This document shows positions 20,782-29,774 of a stretch of 60,905 nt of DNA, piece by piece (the first letter of the stretch is position 1; the number at the start of each line of letters is the position of its first letter). A model generated the notes under the pieces. That model had not been told where the DNA came from. It saw only the letters and a program-made list of their open reading frames with translations, and searched no databases. The stretch lies in assembly GCA_026386845.1 (NCBI GenBank), contig JAPLMW010000028.1, positions 66,729-127,633 on the forward strand, given 5' to 3'. The DNA is from Phycisphaerae bacterium. Its GTDB lineage: Bacteria; Planctomycetota; Phycisphaerae; Sedimentisphaerales; UBA12454. The translations under genes and the position numbers were made by a program.

Positions 20782-23202
20782 CTATTGAAATTTCTCATAC
20801 GGCCACATTTCAAGGCCGCCGTCGAGAACCTTTACATCCTTAAAGCCCTCGTGTTTTAATATAATCGCAGCCTCATAAGCCCTGAGCGAATAATTACAAA
20901 ACGCCACAATAGGTTTATTCCTGTCAAGCTCAACAAAACGGGAACGCAGCGAAGCAAGAGGAATGAAAACCGCACCGTTCATCCTTTCGTGCTGATACTC
21001 CGACGGTGTTCTTACGTCCAGCAAAGTAAAATCCTTCTTTTCCTGTAACATCTGCCAGACTTCTTTCGGATTGATGCCGTCCATCAGGCCGTCGAGTTTG
21101 TTGCGGGCTACATTTGCGGCTGTGATAATATTGTCAATCACCGGCGAATACGGCGGAGCATAACACAAATCAAGGTTCGCAATCTGCTCAACCGTCATCT
21201 TCGCCGCAATCGCAGTCGCGGCAACATCAATTCGCTTATCGCCATTGCCGGCGCCTATGGCCTGTGCGCCGAGAAGCCTGCGGGTCTCTTTATCAACAAC
21301 AAGTTTTAACATCACAACCTCTGCACCGGGTACAAAATGCTCTCTGTCCGGCGCGGGAACAAGAACTGAAACAACATTGAAACCAGCCTGTTTGGCCGTA
21401 AATTCCGTAAGACCTGTAACGGCAACGTTATAATCAAAGACCTTACAGGCCACGGTGCCGAGGATCGGGGCAAACGTATCGTTTCCGCCGCAGATATTTA
21501 CCGCGGCCACTCTGCCCTGCTTATTAGCGGTTGAGCCGAGAGGCACATAACAGGGTTTTTGCGTAATCATATCTGTATTCTCGACGCAATCACCGGCAGC
21601 ATAAATGTCCGGGTCTGATGTCTGCATTTTAGGATTGATTTTGATACCGCCGGTTGTGCCGATTTGGAGGCCGGCCTGCTCTGCCAATGCGACATTGGGC
21701 CTGTGGCCGACCGCGATTATCACGAGATCAGCAGGATATGTGCCTCTGCCGGTTACGACTGATTCGACAGTGCCATTACCCTGAAACTTTTTCACCTCAG
21801 TCTCAATAAGAACTCGCACACCGTGCGATTCAAGCTGATTTTCGACGAGCATCGCCAATTCGCTATCGAGAAGGCGGAAAATCTGCGGAAGTTTTTCGAC
21901 AATTGTCACCCTGCAGCCTTTTTTAACAAGGGCTTCGGTCATTTCAATTCCTACAAGGCCGCCGCCGACAATAACAACATCACGAGCCTTGCCCCTGTCG
22001 AGGGCAGATTTTATACCTTCGGCATCGGTTACACCGTGAAGGGTAAAAATGTTGCCAAGCTTGATTCCTTCTATATCAGGCATAACAGCCACTGAACCGG
22101 TTGCGAGAACAAGTTTATCGTAATCGAGCAGCGATTCTACCCCATCGAGCAGATATTTTACGCGGACATATTTCTTTTTGCGGTCAATCTCAATCGCCTC
22201 GGTCTGATTCATAAGGTGAACATTCTTGACCTGCTGGAAGAATATCGGGTCGCGCACAACACCGGCAGGCGAACTCATCAGCTCGCTCTGGTCTTTGACA
22301 GTGCCGCCGATATAATACGGCAGACCGCAGCCCGCATAAGAGAGCAGCCTGCCCTTCTCGACAATAGTTACATCGGCATCGGGGTCAAGCCGCATAATTT
22401 TAGCGGCAACCTTAGGCCCCGCCGCTACTCCGCCAATTATTACTATTTTCATTGGCTTTTTCATTTTTTTATCTCCTGATATCTGCTGGGCTGCTGGTTG
22501 GGGGGCAGCCTTGAGATTTACTATAAGTTCAGCACCTCCGAGGTGCGATTTTTCGATATGGACGTTTCCGCCTACGGCGTCAACCATCGCCTTTACAAAG
22601 GCAAGGCCCAGACCGATGCCGGGCCGTGATGAGGCGTGTGCGCCGGATGTTCTGTAAAAGGGCTGAAAAACATTCCGGCGGTTTTCCTCAGAAATTCCAA
22701 TGCCCGAATCAGCGATTCTTATCTGATATGAATGAATTGAACGGTCATATAAAAGAATCATTTCAATCCTGCCGTTGTCAGGCGTGTATTTAACAGCATT
22801 CGACAGCAGTGCCTCAAGAACCTCCGTTATTGCTGCTTCAGTTCCAAATGCCCAGGCAGGTTCAGCGTCAATTTTCGCTGTAAGCGTGATATTATGCGGG
22901 CGGGCATGCTGTATCCAGGCGGCTGAGGTTTTGCGAACAAGCAGGGAAAGCTCGACCGTACCGCTGAATGCCCTGGGGTCGCTGACGGCCTTAGAGATTA
23001 TAAGAAGTCTCTGCGCGGCCTTGAGCGACTCATCACAACGCTCAATCGCCCTTTGCAGAAGGTCTTTCTGGCGAGGCGTAAGCGGGCCGGCAAATTCGCC
23101 GAGGAGCGTCTGCAAAATCGTGCCAACGGTAGAAACCGGTCCTCTGAGCTGATGAGCTACCAGCGACGCGAATTTCAGAGGGTCGGTTATAAGGTCTTTC
23201 AT
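20782..23202 (-). CDS. Fusion: histidine kinase (HisKA-HATPase), CoA-disulfide reductase-like flavoprotein, rhodanese domain
   Basis: Single open frame (ORF opens 23214): H-box VAHQLRGP, N-box LSNAVKYT, DSGIGIS, GIGLGLAFVKAMV; then IVIIGGVAAGPKVAAKI, SYAGCGLPYYIGG, AAGDCVE; then LLDVRTPSEYQ and FCNYSLRA. Confidence 0.88.
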   Translation of the reverse strand: MKDLITDPLKFASLVAHQLRGPVSTVGTILQTLLGEFAGPLTPRQKDLLQRAIERCDESLKAAQRLLIISKAVSDPRAFSGTVELSLLVRKTSAAWIQHARPHNITLTAKIDAEPAWAFGTEAAITEVLEALLSNAVKYTPDNGRIEMILLYDRSIHSYQIRIADSGIGISEENRRNVFQPFYRTSGAHASSRPGIGLGLAFVKAMVDAVGGNVHIEKSHLGGAELIVNLKAAPQPAAQQISGDKKMKKPMKIVIIGGVAAGPKVAAKIMRLDPDADVTIVEKGRLLSYAGCGLPYYIGGTVKDQSELMSSPAGVVRDPIFFQQVKNVHLMNQTEAIEIDRKKKYVRVKYLLDGVESLLDYDKLVLATGSVAVMPDIEGIKLGNIFTLHGVTDAEGIKSALDRGKARDVVIVGGGLVGIEMTEALVKKGCRVTIVEKLPQIFRLLDSELAMLVENQLESHGVRVLIETEVKKFQGNGTVESVVTGRGTYPADLVIIAVGHRPNVALAEQAGLQIGTTGGIKINPKMQTSDPDIYAAGDCVENTDMITQKPCYVPLGSTANKQGRVAAVNICGGNDTFAPILGTVACKVFDYNVAVTGLTEFTAKQAGFNVVSVLVPAPDREHFVPGAEVVMLKLVVDKETRRLLGAQAIGAGNGDKRIDVAATAIAAKMTVEQIANLDLCYAPPYSPVIDNIITAANVARNKLDGLMDGINPKEVWQMLQEKKDFTLLDVRTPSEYQHERMNGAVFIPLASLRSRFVELDRNKPIVAFCNYSLRAYEAAIILKHEGFKDVKVLDGGLEMWPYEKFQ

Positions 23203-23287
23203 ACAAATTAACATTATACTTTATGTTAAAAACATTGGCAATAATTGAAATTTGTCAGATTATTTAATTTATGCTATACTAATTTGT

Positions 23288-25015
23288 ATGACTGTCAGGG
23301 ATGAAAAATTATTTGAAAAATTGCTGATACCGATAAGGAAAGTTACCTTTCAAAAGGGTTTTTTCCAGACCGGCAAGACATTCAAGCCGAAAACATATCA
23401 CGATAAAACAGTCAAAAACGGCGAAGGATACAAAATCAGGATTACGCCAAGAGGAATTGAAGTTTTCGCCGCGACAGACGCCGGAGTATATTATGCCATA
23501 CAGACATTAAAAGACCTTGCGAAGATTTACGGAAACAGGCTGCCTGCATGCGTAATAGAGGACGAGCCGGACTTTAAAAGACGAGGCGTTTACCTTGACT
23601 GTTCCAGAGGAAAAGTGCCGAAACTTAAGACGCTTAAGGATTTAGTTATACGACTTGCACACTGGAAAATAAACGAATTGCAGTTATATATCGAAAATGT
23701 CTTTGCCTTCAAAAAACATCCCCAAATCGGCAAAGGTTACAGTCCATTTACGCCGGATGAGATTCTCGAACTTCAGGATTATTGCCGGATGCACCACATA
23801 AAACTGGTTGGTTCACTGGCGAGTTTCGGTCATTTTGAAAAAATCCTCGCTCTGCCGAAATATCGCCATCTCGGCGAGATGCCCGGTTTCAGGGGTTTTC
23901 CCGGAGGCACAACGCTCTGCCCTGCCGATGCCGGCTCGATTAAACTTGTCAGCGAACTTTACAGCGAATTTATACCGCTGTTTGAGGCAAAGGATTTTAA
24001 TGTCTGCTGCGATGAAACGTGGGAATTAGGTAAAGGCCGAAGCAAAAAATTGGCAGACCGTATCGGAACAGGTCGGGTTTATCTGGAGTTCCTTTTAAAA
24101 ATTTATCGCCTGTGTCAAAAATATGGAAAACGAATGAATGTTTGGGCAGATATTGTCCTCAAATATCCCGAATTGATGAGCAAATTGCCAAAAGATATAG
24201 TCCTGCTTAACTGGGAATATGAACAGGACGGTAAAAACATTTATAAAACCAAAGACATAGCTAAAGCAAAAATTCCTTTTATGGTCTGCCCCGGCACAAG
24301 CGGCTGGCTGACTCACGGTTCCCGGCTGCCTAATTCAATAACGAATGTAACTAATTTTGCTGCGCAAGGTCGTAAATTTGGCGCCGAAGGCCTGCTCAAT
24401 ACCGACTGGGGTGATAACGGCCATCGCAATTTTCTGGGAGCAAGCCTTCATAGTTTTGCACATGGAGCGGCACATAGCTGGAACGGCAAAGCGGTTGATA
24501 ATGCTAAATTTACCGACAATTTCTGCACGCATTTTTTCGGCGAACATACGGGCCGATTGGCCAATGCAATTCGTTTACTGGGCAGCACTTACATTACCTG
24601 TGGAACAAACGTTCCGAACAAAAGCTGGCTGTATTTCGCACTCATTGAGCCCATAAAAAACAATCAACCTGATAATCCGATTGATTTGATGAAAGAAAAA
24701 GGCCTGCGAAAAATAATCGAGCAACTTTCAGATGAATCTATCTGGCCGAAATTGCCGAAATCGGCTGAAAATTTCGAAAAAATCTCTTTTGACGAATTGA
24801 AACTTGCCGCGAAAATGGATTGTCTCTCCGCAAGGCGGGCACTTGCGGTAAAAATCCTGCGGGCCGGCAAAAAAGTAAATAAGAAGGAATTACAGTTCAT
24901 AAATAAACAGATGAAGAATATAGCAAAAGACTTTAAGAAATTGTGGCTGATACGAAATAAAGTCTCACGTTTGCAAGATAACTTACGATTATTCAAACAG
25001 GCAGGAATAAAATAA
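23288..25015 (+). CDS. Glycoside hydrolase family 20-like beta-N-acetylhexosaminidase
   Basis: DAGVYYAIQTLKDL, RRGVYLDCSRGKVP, catalytic-type FNVCCDETWELG; adjacent to anmK/murQ. ATG 23288 preferred over the ORF-track start 23252. Confidence 0.75.
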   Translation: MTVRDEKLFEKLLIPIRKVTFQKGFFQTGKTFKPKTYHDKTVKNGEGYKIRITPRGIEVFAATDAGVYYAIQTLKDLAKIYGNRLPACVIEDEPDFKRRGVYLDCSRGKVPKLKTLKDLVIRLAHWKINELQLYIENVFAFKKHPQIGKGYSPFTPDEILELQDYCRMHHIKLVGSLASFGHFEKILALPKYRHLGEMPGFRGFPGGTTLCPADAGSIKLVSELYSEFIPLFEAKDFNVCCDETWELGKGRSKKLADRIGTGRVYLEFLLKIYRLCQKYGKRMNVWADIVLKYPELMSKLPKDIVLLNWEYEQDGKNIYKTKDIAKAKIPFMVCPGTSGWLTHGSRLPNSITNVTNFAAQGRKFGAEGLLNTDWGDNGHRNFLGASLHSFAHGAAHSWNGKAVDNAKFTDNFCTHFFGEHTGRLANAIRLLGSTYITCGTNVPNKSWLYFALIEPIKNNQPDNPIDLMKEKGLRKIIEQLSDESIWPKLPKSAENFEKISFDELKLAAKMDCLSARRALAVKILRAGKKVNKKELQFINKQMKNIAKDFKKLWLIRNKVSRLQDNLRLFKQAGIK

Positions 25016-26124
25016 TGCGTATAGTCGGTTTAATGTCAGGCACAAGTGCTGACGGCGTTGATGCCGCTGTTGTTGACATCAATAAAAACAAAGTTAAACT
25101 GCTGGCTTTTGACACATTCGAATACTCACCGCAATTAAGAAAAAATATTCTTGATATTGCCGAACAAAAAACCTGCAGGGCCGCGGATATCAGCCGACTG
25201 AATTTCGCTATCGGAGAAGTTTTTGCTGATGCAGTTATCAAATTATGCAGAAAAAATAAAATCAATCTGAAAACTATTGATTTGATAGGTTCGCACGGCC
25301 AAACGATTTATCATAATCCAAAAGGTAAAATCCGCTCAACGCTCCAGATTGGCGAACCATCCGTAATTGCTTATAAAACCGGGAAAACCTGCGTAGCGGA
25401 TTTCAGGCCAAAAGATATGGCGGCAGGCGGACAAGGCGCTCCCCTGGTGCCATTCGCGGATTACTGGCTGTTCAAACATAAAAGAAAAAACCGGGCCGTT
25501 CAGAATATCGGTGGAATCGCCAATGTAACCTATCTTCCTGCGGGGACAGGACTTAAAAAAACAATCGCCTTCGATACAGGGCCGGGAAATATGATTATCG
25601 ACCGAATCGCAACTATTTTCAGCAAAGGAAAATTACATTACGATAAAGACGGTAAAATCGCCGCGAAAGGCAAGGTAAATAAAAAACTGCTCGATGAAAT
25701 GATGAGGCATCCGTTTCTGCGGAAATTACCGCCTAAATCGACCGGCAGAGAAGAATTCGGAGCGGCTTATACCGGAAAATTTATTAAACGGTCGATATCG
25801 TTTGAGGATATGCTCGCTACCGCCACCGCTTTTACAGCCGATAGTATCGTAGATGCGTATAAAAAATTCCTGCCTTCCATGCCGGACGAAATAATACTCT
25901 GCGGCGGCGGCGCGAAAAATAAAACGTTAGTTAAAATGCTGCGGCAGAATATAAAAAGCAAAATACTTTTGACCGATGATTTCGGCATAAACAGCGATGC
26001 CAAAGAAGCCGTCTCTTTTGCCATCTTGGCTTATGCAGCAATAAAGGGCATCGCAAATAACGTCCCCGGCGCTACAGGGGCAAAAAAATCATTAGTTTTA
26101 GGGAAAGTAATACCGGCACAATGA
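25015..26124 (+). CDS. anmK: Anhydro-N-acetylmuramic acid kinase
   Basis: 369 aa; GLMSGTSADGVDAAVVDI, GSHGQTIYHNP, FDTGPGNMIID. Confidence 0.95.
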   Translation: MRIVGLMSGTSADGVDAAVVDINKNKVKLLAFDTFEYSPQLRKNILDIAEQKTCRAADISRLNFAIGEVFADAVIKLCRKNKINLKTIDLIGSHGQTIYHNPKGKIRSTLQIGEPSVIAYKTGKTCVADFRPKDMAAGGQGAPLVPFADYWLFKHKRKNRAVQNIGGIANVTYLPAGTGLKKTIAFDTGPGNMIIDRIATIFSKGKLHYDKDGKIAAKGKVNKKLLDEMMRHPFLRKLPPKSTGREEFGAAYTGKFIKRSISFEDMLATATAFTADSIVDAYKKFLPSMPDEIILCGGGAKNKTLVKMLRQNIKSKILLTDDFGINSDAKEAVSFAILAYAAIKGIANNVPGATGAKKSLVLGKVIPAQ

Positions 26125-27029
26125 AAACACATAAATTACTTCCAACCACAGAAAAGCGTAATCGCAGAAGCAGGAACATCGACCGGTTGTCAACTATGCA
26201 AATAGTTAAGTTAATCAACGCAGAAGACAGATTAGTCGCACCGGCAGTCGGCAAAGAGTATAAAAAAATTGCCGCGGCGGTCGATATGATAGTCGAGCGT
26301 TTTAAGAAAAACGGCAGGCTCTTTTACGTCGGGGCCGGCACAAGCGGCAGGCTCGGCGTTTTAGACGCCTCGGAATGTCCGCCGACATTCGGCGTAAGCC
26401 CCCTGCTGGTGCGGGGCATTATCGCTGGCGGCAAACGGGCATTGGTAAGGGCTGTTGAAGGAGCTGAAGATAAGGTAAATGACGGCGTTGCCGCTATAAA
26501 CAGATACAAAATTTCCGCAAAAGATGTTGTCGTCGGCATCGCAGCTTGCGGACTTACGCCCTTTGTGAGGGTCGCACTGAAAGAAGCAATGAAAAAAGGG
26601 GCTGGCACAATTTTTATCACCTGTGCGCCGGAGGCAATCAAAGATATCCCGGCCCAAATAATTATAAATCCTGTCGTCGGGCCGGAGGTAATCACCGGCT
26701 CAACAAGAATGAAGGCAGGCACCGCGACAAAACTTGTACTTAATACTCTTACGACTACGGCTATGATAAAGATGGGTAAAGTTTATGGCAATCTGATGGT
26801 TGACCTGATGGCGACAAATAATAAATTACGAGACAGGTCTGTTCGAATTGTTTCAGAAATGACCGGTTTATCTAAATCAAAAACTGCCAGTCTCCTCAAA
26901 AAAGCAAAAGGAAAAGTTAAGACTGCTATTGTGATGCACTTTCGCGGTATTGATTTTCAGCAGGCTGAAAATATCCTCAACAAAAATGAACAATCTTTGA
27001 GGAAAGCAATAGGAAGACAATGGTTTTGA
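26121..27029 (+). CDS. murQ: N-acetylmuramic acid 6-phosphate etherase
   Basis: 302 aa; RNIDRLST, YVGAGTSGRLGVLDASECPPTFG, GPEVITGSTRMKAGTATKLVLN. Confidence 0.95.
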   Translation: MKTHKLLPTTEKRNRRSRNIDRLSTMQIVKLINAEDRLVAPAVGKEYKKIAAAVDMIVERFKKNGRLFYVGAGTSGRLGVLDASECPPTFGVSPLLVRGIIAGGKRALVRAVEGAEDKVNDGVAAINRYKISAKDVVVGIAACGLTPFVRVALKEAMKKGAGTIFITCAPEAIKDIPAQIIINPVVGPEVITGSTRMKAGTATKLVLNTLTTTAMIKMGKVYGNLMVDLMATNNKLRDRSVRIVSEMTGLSKSKTASLLKKAKGKVKTAIVMHFRGIDFQQAENILNKNEQSLRKAIGRQWF

Positions 27030-28453
27030 GCGGAATTGATTTAACAATAGTTTTATCGGCGGTTTTTCTGCTTTTTGTAATTTCCTATATTTTTGGCCGC
27101 AGGGAAAAAAACACAAATGATTTCTTCCTCGGTGAAAGAAAAATCCCTTCCATTGTGGCCTGTCTGTCTTTTGTCGCTACTGAAGTCAGCGCACTGACAA
27201 TTGTAGGAGTACCTGCAACCGCTTACAGCGAAAACTGGGAGTATCTGCAATTTTTCATTGGCTCGGCGGCAGCGCGAATAATGGTAGCATTCTTATTTAT
27301 TCCTGTTTTTTACAAATATAATTGTACAAGTATTTATGAGTTTTTAAGGCATCGTTTCGGACCCCAAACTCAATACGCCGGCTCGATTTTCTTCTTTGTT
27401 ACACGTCTAACAGCTTCAGGCGTAAGGCTTTATGCAGCCTGTATGGGAATCGGGATTATTTTAGGGTGGAGCCTGGGACAATCGCTGCTTATTTTCACTA
27501 TTGTAAGCATCATTTTTATCGCATTTGGCGGAATAAAAGCAGTTGTCTGGGCCGGAGCATACCAGACTATCATTTTTTTCTCCGCAGGTATCGCATTATT
27601 AATATATCTTTATTTACATATTGAAGGCGGTCTATCATCTGCATGGCAGATAGCAGATAATGCAGGACGATTGAGTATTTTTAAATTCGATTTTAACCTC
27701 AACGACCCCACAACTTTCTGGGCAGGTACTGCCAACGCTTTTTTTATCGGTTTGGCGGTTTTTGGCACAGACCAGGAACTAATGCAGCGATTGCTCACCG
27801 TTAAAACAAGAAAGAAAAGTCAAAACGCGATTTTCCTGACAATAGCAACAGCGTTTCCAATACTCTGCATATATCTTGCAATCGGCACTTTGCTTTACGT
27901 GTTCTTCCAGCAAAATCCTCAGGCAATCCAGCCGGCAAAGACCAAAGAGGTTATTTCGTATTTTACGGCAAATTTTTTGCCGGCAGGGTTGAAAGGACTA
28001 ATCCTTTCAGCGATTATATTAGCCAGTATAGATTCGCCGCTAAGCTCGCTGTCGTCTTCATTCGTGATGGATATCTATCGCCCTCTTATCAGGAAAAACG
28101 CGACTGAAAAACACTATTTATTTATCTCGCGGACTGGAGTAATTGGTTTTGGTTTAATTTTAGCGATTATTGCGATAACTTGTCAGCCGGTCGAAAATAT
28201 TCTGTGGTTTGCATTCGAGATAATTTCTCTTACCGGCGGAGCTACGCTGGGCATTTTTCTGCTCGGCGTTCTTACAAAAAGGAAAGCAAATATCGGCAAT
28301 GTCGTAGCGATGATTATCAGTACCCTATCTATGATTGCACTGCTACTTCTTTCCCATAAAGGAGTTATAAATCTGGCGTGGAGCTGGCTGATTGTCTTAG
28401 GAACGGCGATGACTTTTGCCCTGAGTTATCTTTTCAGTATTTATCGCAAATAA
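27020..28453 (+). CDS. Sodium:solute symporter family transporter
   Basis: 477 aa, multiple TM helices; GRREKNTNDFFLGERKIP, FGGIKAVVWAGAYQTIIFF, ILASIDSPLSSLSSSFVMDIY; overlaps murQ by 10 bp. Confidence 0.88.
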   Translation: MVLSGIDLTIVLSAVFLLFVISYIFGRREKNTNDFFLGERKIPSIVACLSFVATEVSALTIVGVPATAYSENWEYLQFFIGSAAARIMVAFLFIPVFYKYNCTSIYEFLRHRFGPQTQYAGSIFFFVTRLTASGVRLYAACMGIGIILGWSLGQSLLIFTIVSIIFIAFGGIKAVVWAGAYQTIIFFSAGIALLIYLYLHIEGGLSSAWQIADNAGRLSIFKFDFNLNDPTTFWAGTANAFFIGLAVFGTDQELMQRLLTVKTRKKSQNAIFLTIATAFPILCIYLAIGTLLYVFFQQNPQAIQPAKTKEVISYFTANFLPAGLKGLILSAIILASIDSPLSSLSSSFVMDIYRPLIRKNATEKHYLFISRTGVIGFGLILAIIAITCQPVENILWFAFEIISLTGGATLGIFLLGVLTKRKANIGNVVAMIISTLSMIALLLLSHKGVINLAWSWLIVLGTAMTFALSYLFSIYRK

Positions 28454-28465
28454 TAAATATAAATC

Positions 28466-29707
28466 TTACCTTCGTCGCCAGCGTGAATGACGCCGTTTTT
28501 GGCCGGGAACAGAAAATTTATGTGTGTGCGGCTTTGAATGAGATTTATCTGCGGATTGACTCTGATACAAATCCGCCACGTAAGCAAAGTCGGGACATTT
28601 TTCCCGTTTAAAGCTTCGGCCAATAAATTTTTCAATCTGACGAAGATATTTCTCCTCATCGCGCGAAACAAGCGTAATCGCGTCACCTGTGGCTGTGGCC
28701 CGGCCGGTACGACCGATGCGATGAATATAGTCCTCCGCAATTACAGGCACATCAAAGTTTATGACATGTGAAATTCCTTCAACATCTATGCCGCGCGCAG
28801 CAATGTCGGTTGCAACCATAACCTGGAATTTATTGTCTTTGAAGCCCTCCATTGCCCGCTGGCGCTGGCCCTGAGTTCGGCCGGAGTGTATCGCGATCGA
28901 TTTAATGCCCGCCCGCTGGAGCCGATAACTAATCCTGTCGGCACCGTGCTTTGTGCGGGAAAAAACAAGGACGCTGTACATCCCTCCTTTTTGGAGCATA
29001 TGCAGTAGGATATCTATTTTCTGTTCCTTTTGGACAGGATAGATATGCTGCGTAATAGTCTCGATTGGGTTATGCTCCCGGCCAACCTGAATTATTTTTG
29101 GATGATTCATTACCCCTGCAGCCAGAGCCTTCACTTCGGGCGGTATAGTAGCGGAAAAAAGCATTGTTTGACGTTTTGTAGATACAACTGCGATAATTTT
29201 TCGCACATCGTTGATAAATCCCATATCGAACATACGGTCGGCTTCGTCGATAACAAGCACTTCGATGTGCCTCAGGTCGATAGTTCGCCGCTGCATATGG
29301 TCGATAAGACGGCCCGGCGTAGCGACAATGATGTCAACGCCGCGGCGAAGTGCGGCAAACTGGCCTTGAATATTCACGCCGCCGTAAACGGCAAGAGTGT
29401 GCATATGCAGGAATCGGCCGTAGCCGATGATACACTGTTCAATTTGCACCGCAAGTTCGCGAGTCGGGGTAAGAATCAGCGCTTTTATACATTTGTTTTT
29501 GGCCGCGTGCTCGTGGCTGAGCCGGTTTAAAATAGGCAGCACGAAAGCGGCAGTTTTGCCTGTGCCGGTCTGGGCGCAGCCGATAATATCTTTGCCTTCA
29601 ATCGCGGCTGGAATTACCTGAGACTGAATTTCTGTAGGAGCTGTGTAGCCGGTAGCAAGAATACCCCGTACCAGCGGATCGGAAAGGCCTAATAATTTAA
29701 ATGGCAT
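28466..29707 (-). CDS. DEAD-box ATP-dependent RNA helicase (RhlE-type)
   Basis: 413 aa; AQTGTGKTAAF, PTRELAVQI, VIDEADRMFDMGF, FSATIP, IHSGRTQGQR, HRIGRTGRA. Confidence 0.94.
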   Translation of the reverse strand: MPFKLLGLSDPLVRGILATGYTAPTEIQSQVIPAAIEGKDIIGCAQTGTGKTAAFVLPILNRLSHEHAAKNKCIKALILTPTRELAVQIEQCIIGYGRFLHMHTLAVYGGVNIQGQFAALRRGVDIIVATPGRLIDHMQRRTIDLRHIEVLVIDEADRMFDMGFINDVRKIIAVVSTKRQTMLFSATIPPEVKALAAGVMNHPKIIQVGREHNPIETITQHIYPVQKEQKIDILLHMLQKGGMYSVLVFSRTKHGADRISYRLQRAGIKSIAIHSGRTQGQRQRAMEGFKDNKFQVMVATDIAARGIDVEGISHVINFDVPVIAEDYIHRIGRTGRATATGDAITLVSRDEEKYLRQIEKFIGRSFKREKCPDFAYVADLYQSQSADKSHSKPHTHKFSVPGQKRRHSRWRRR

Positions 29708-29774
29708 AAGAAAATCCTAAAATCAAAATAGCGGGAATTTCACCCGGAAAGTTAAATAAAGCTAACGTACACTG

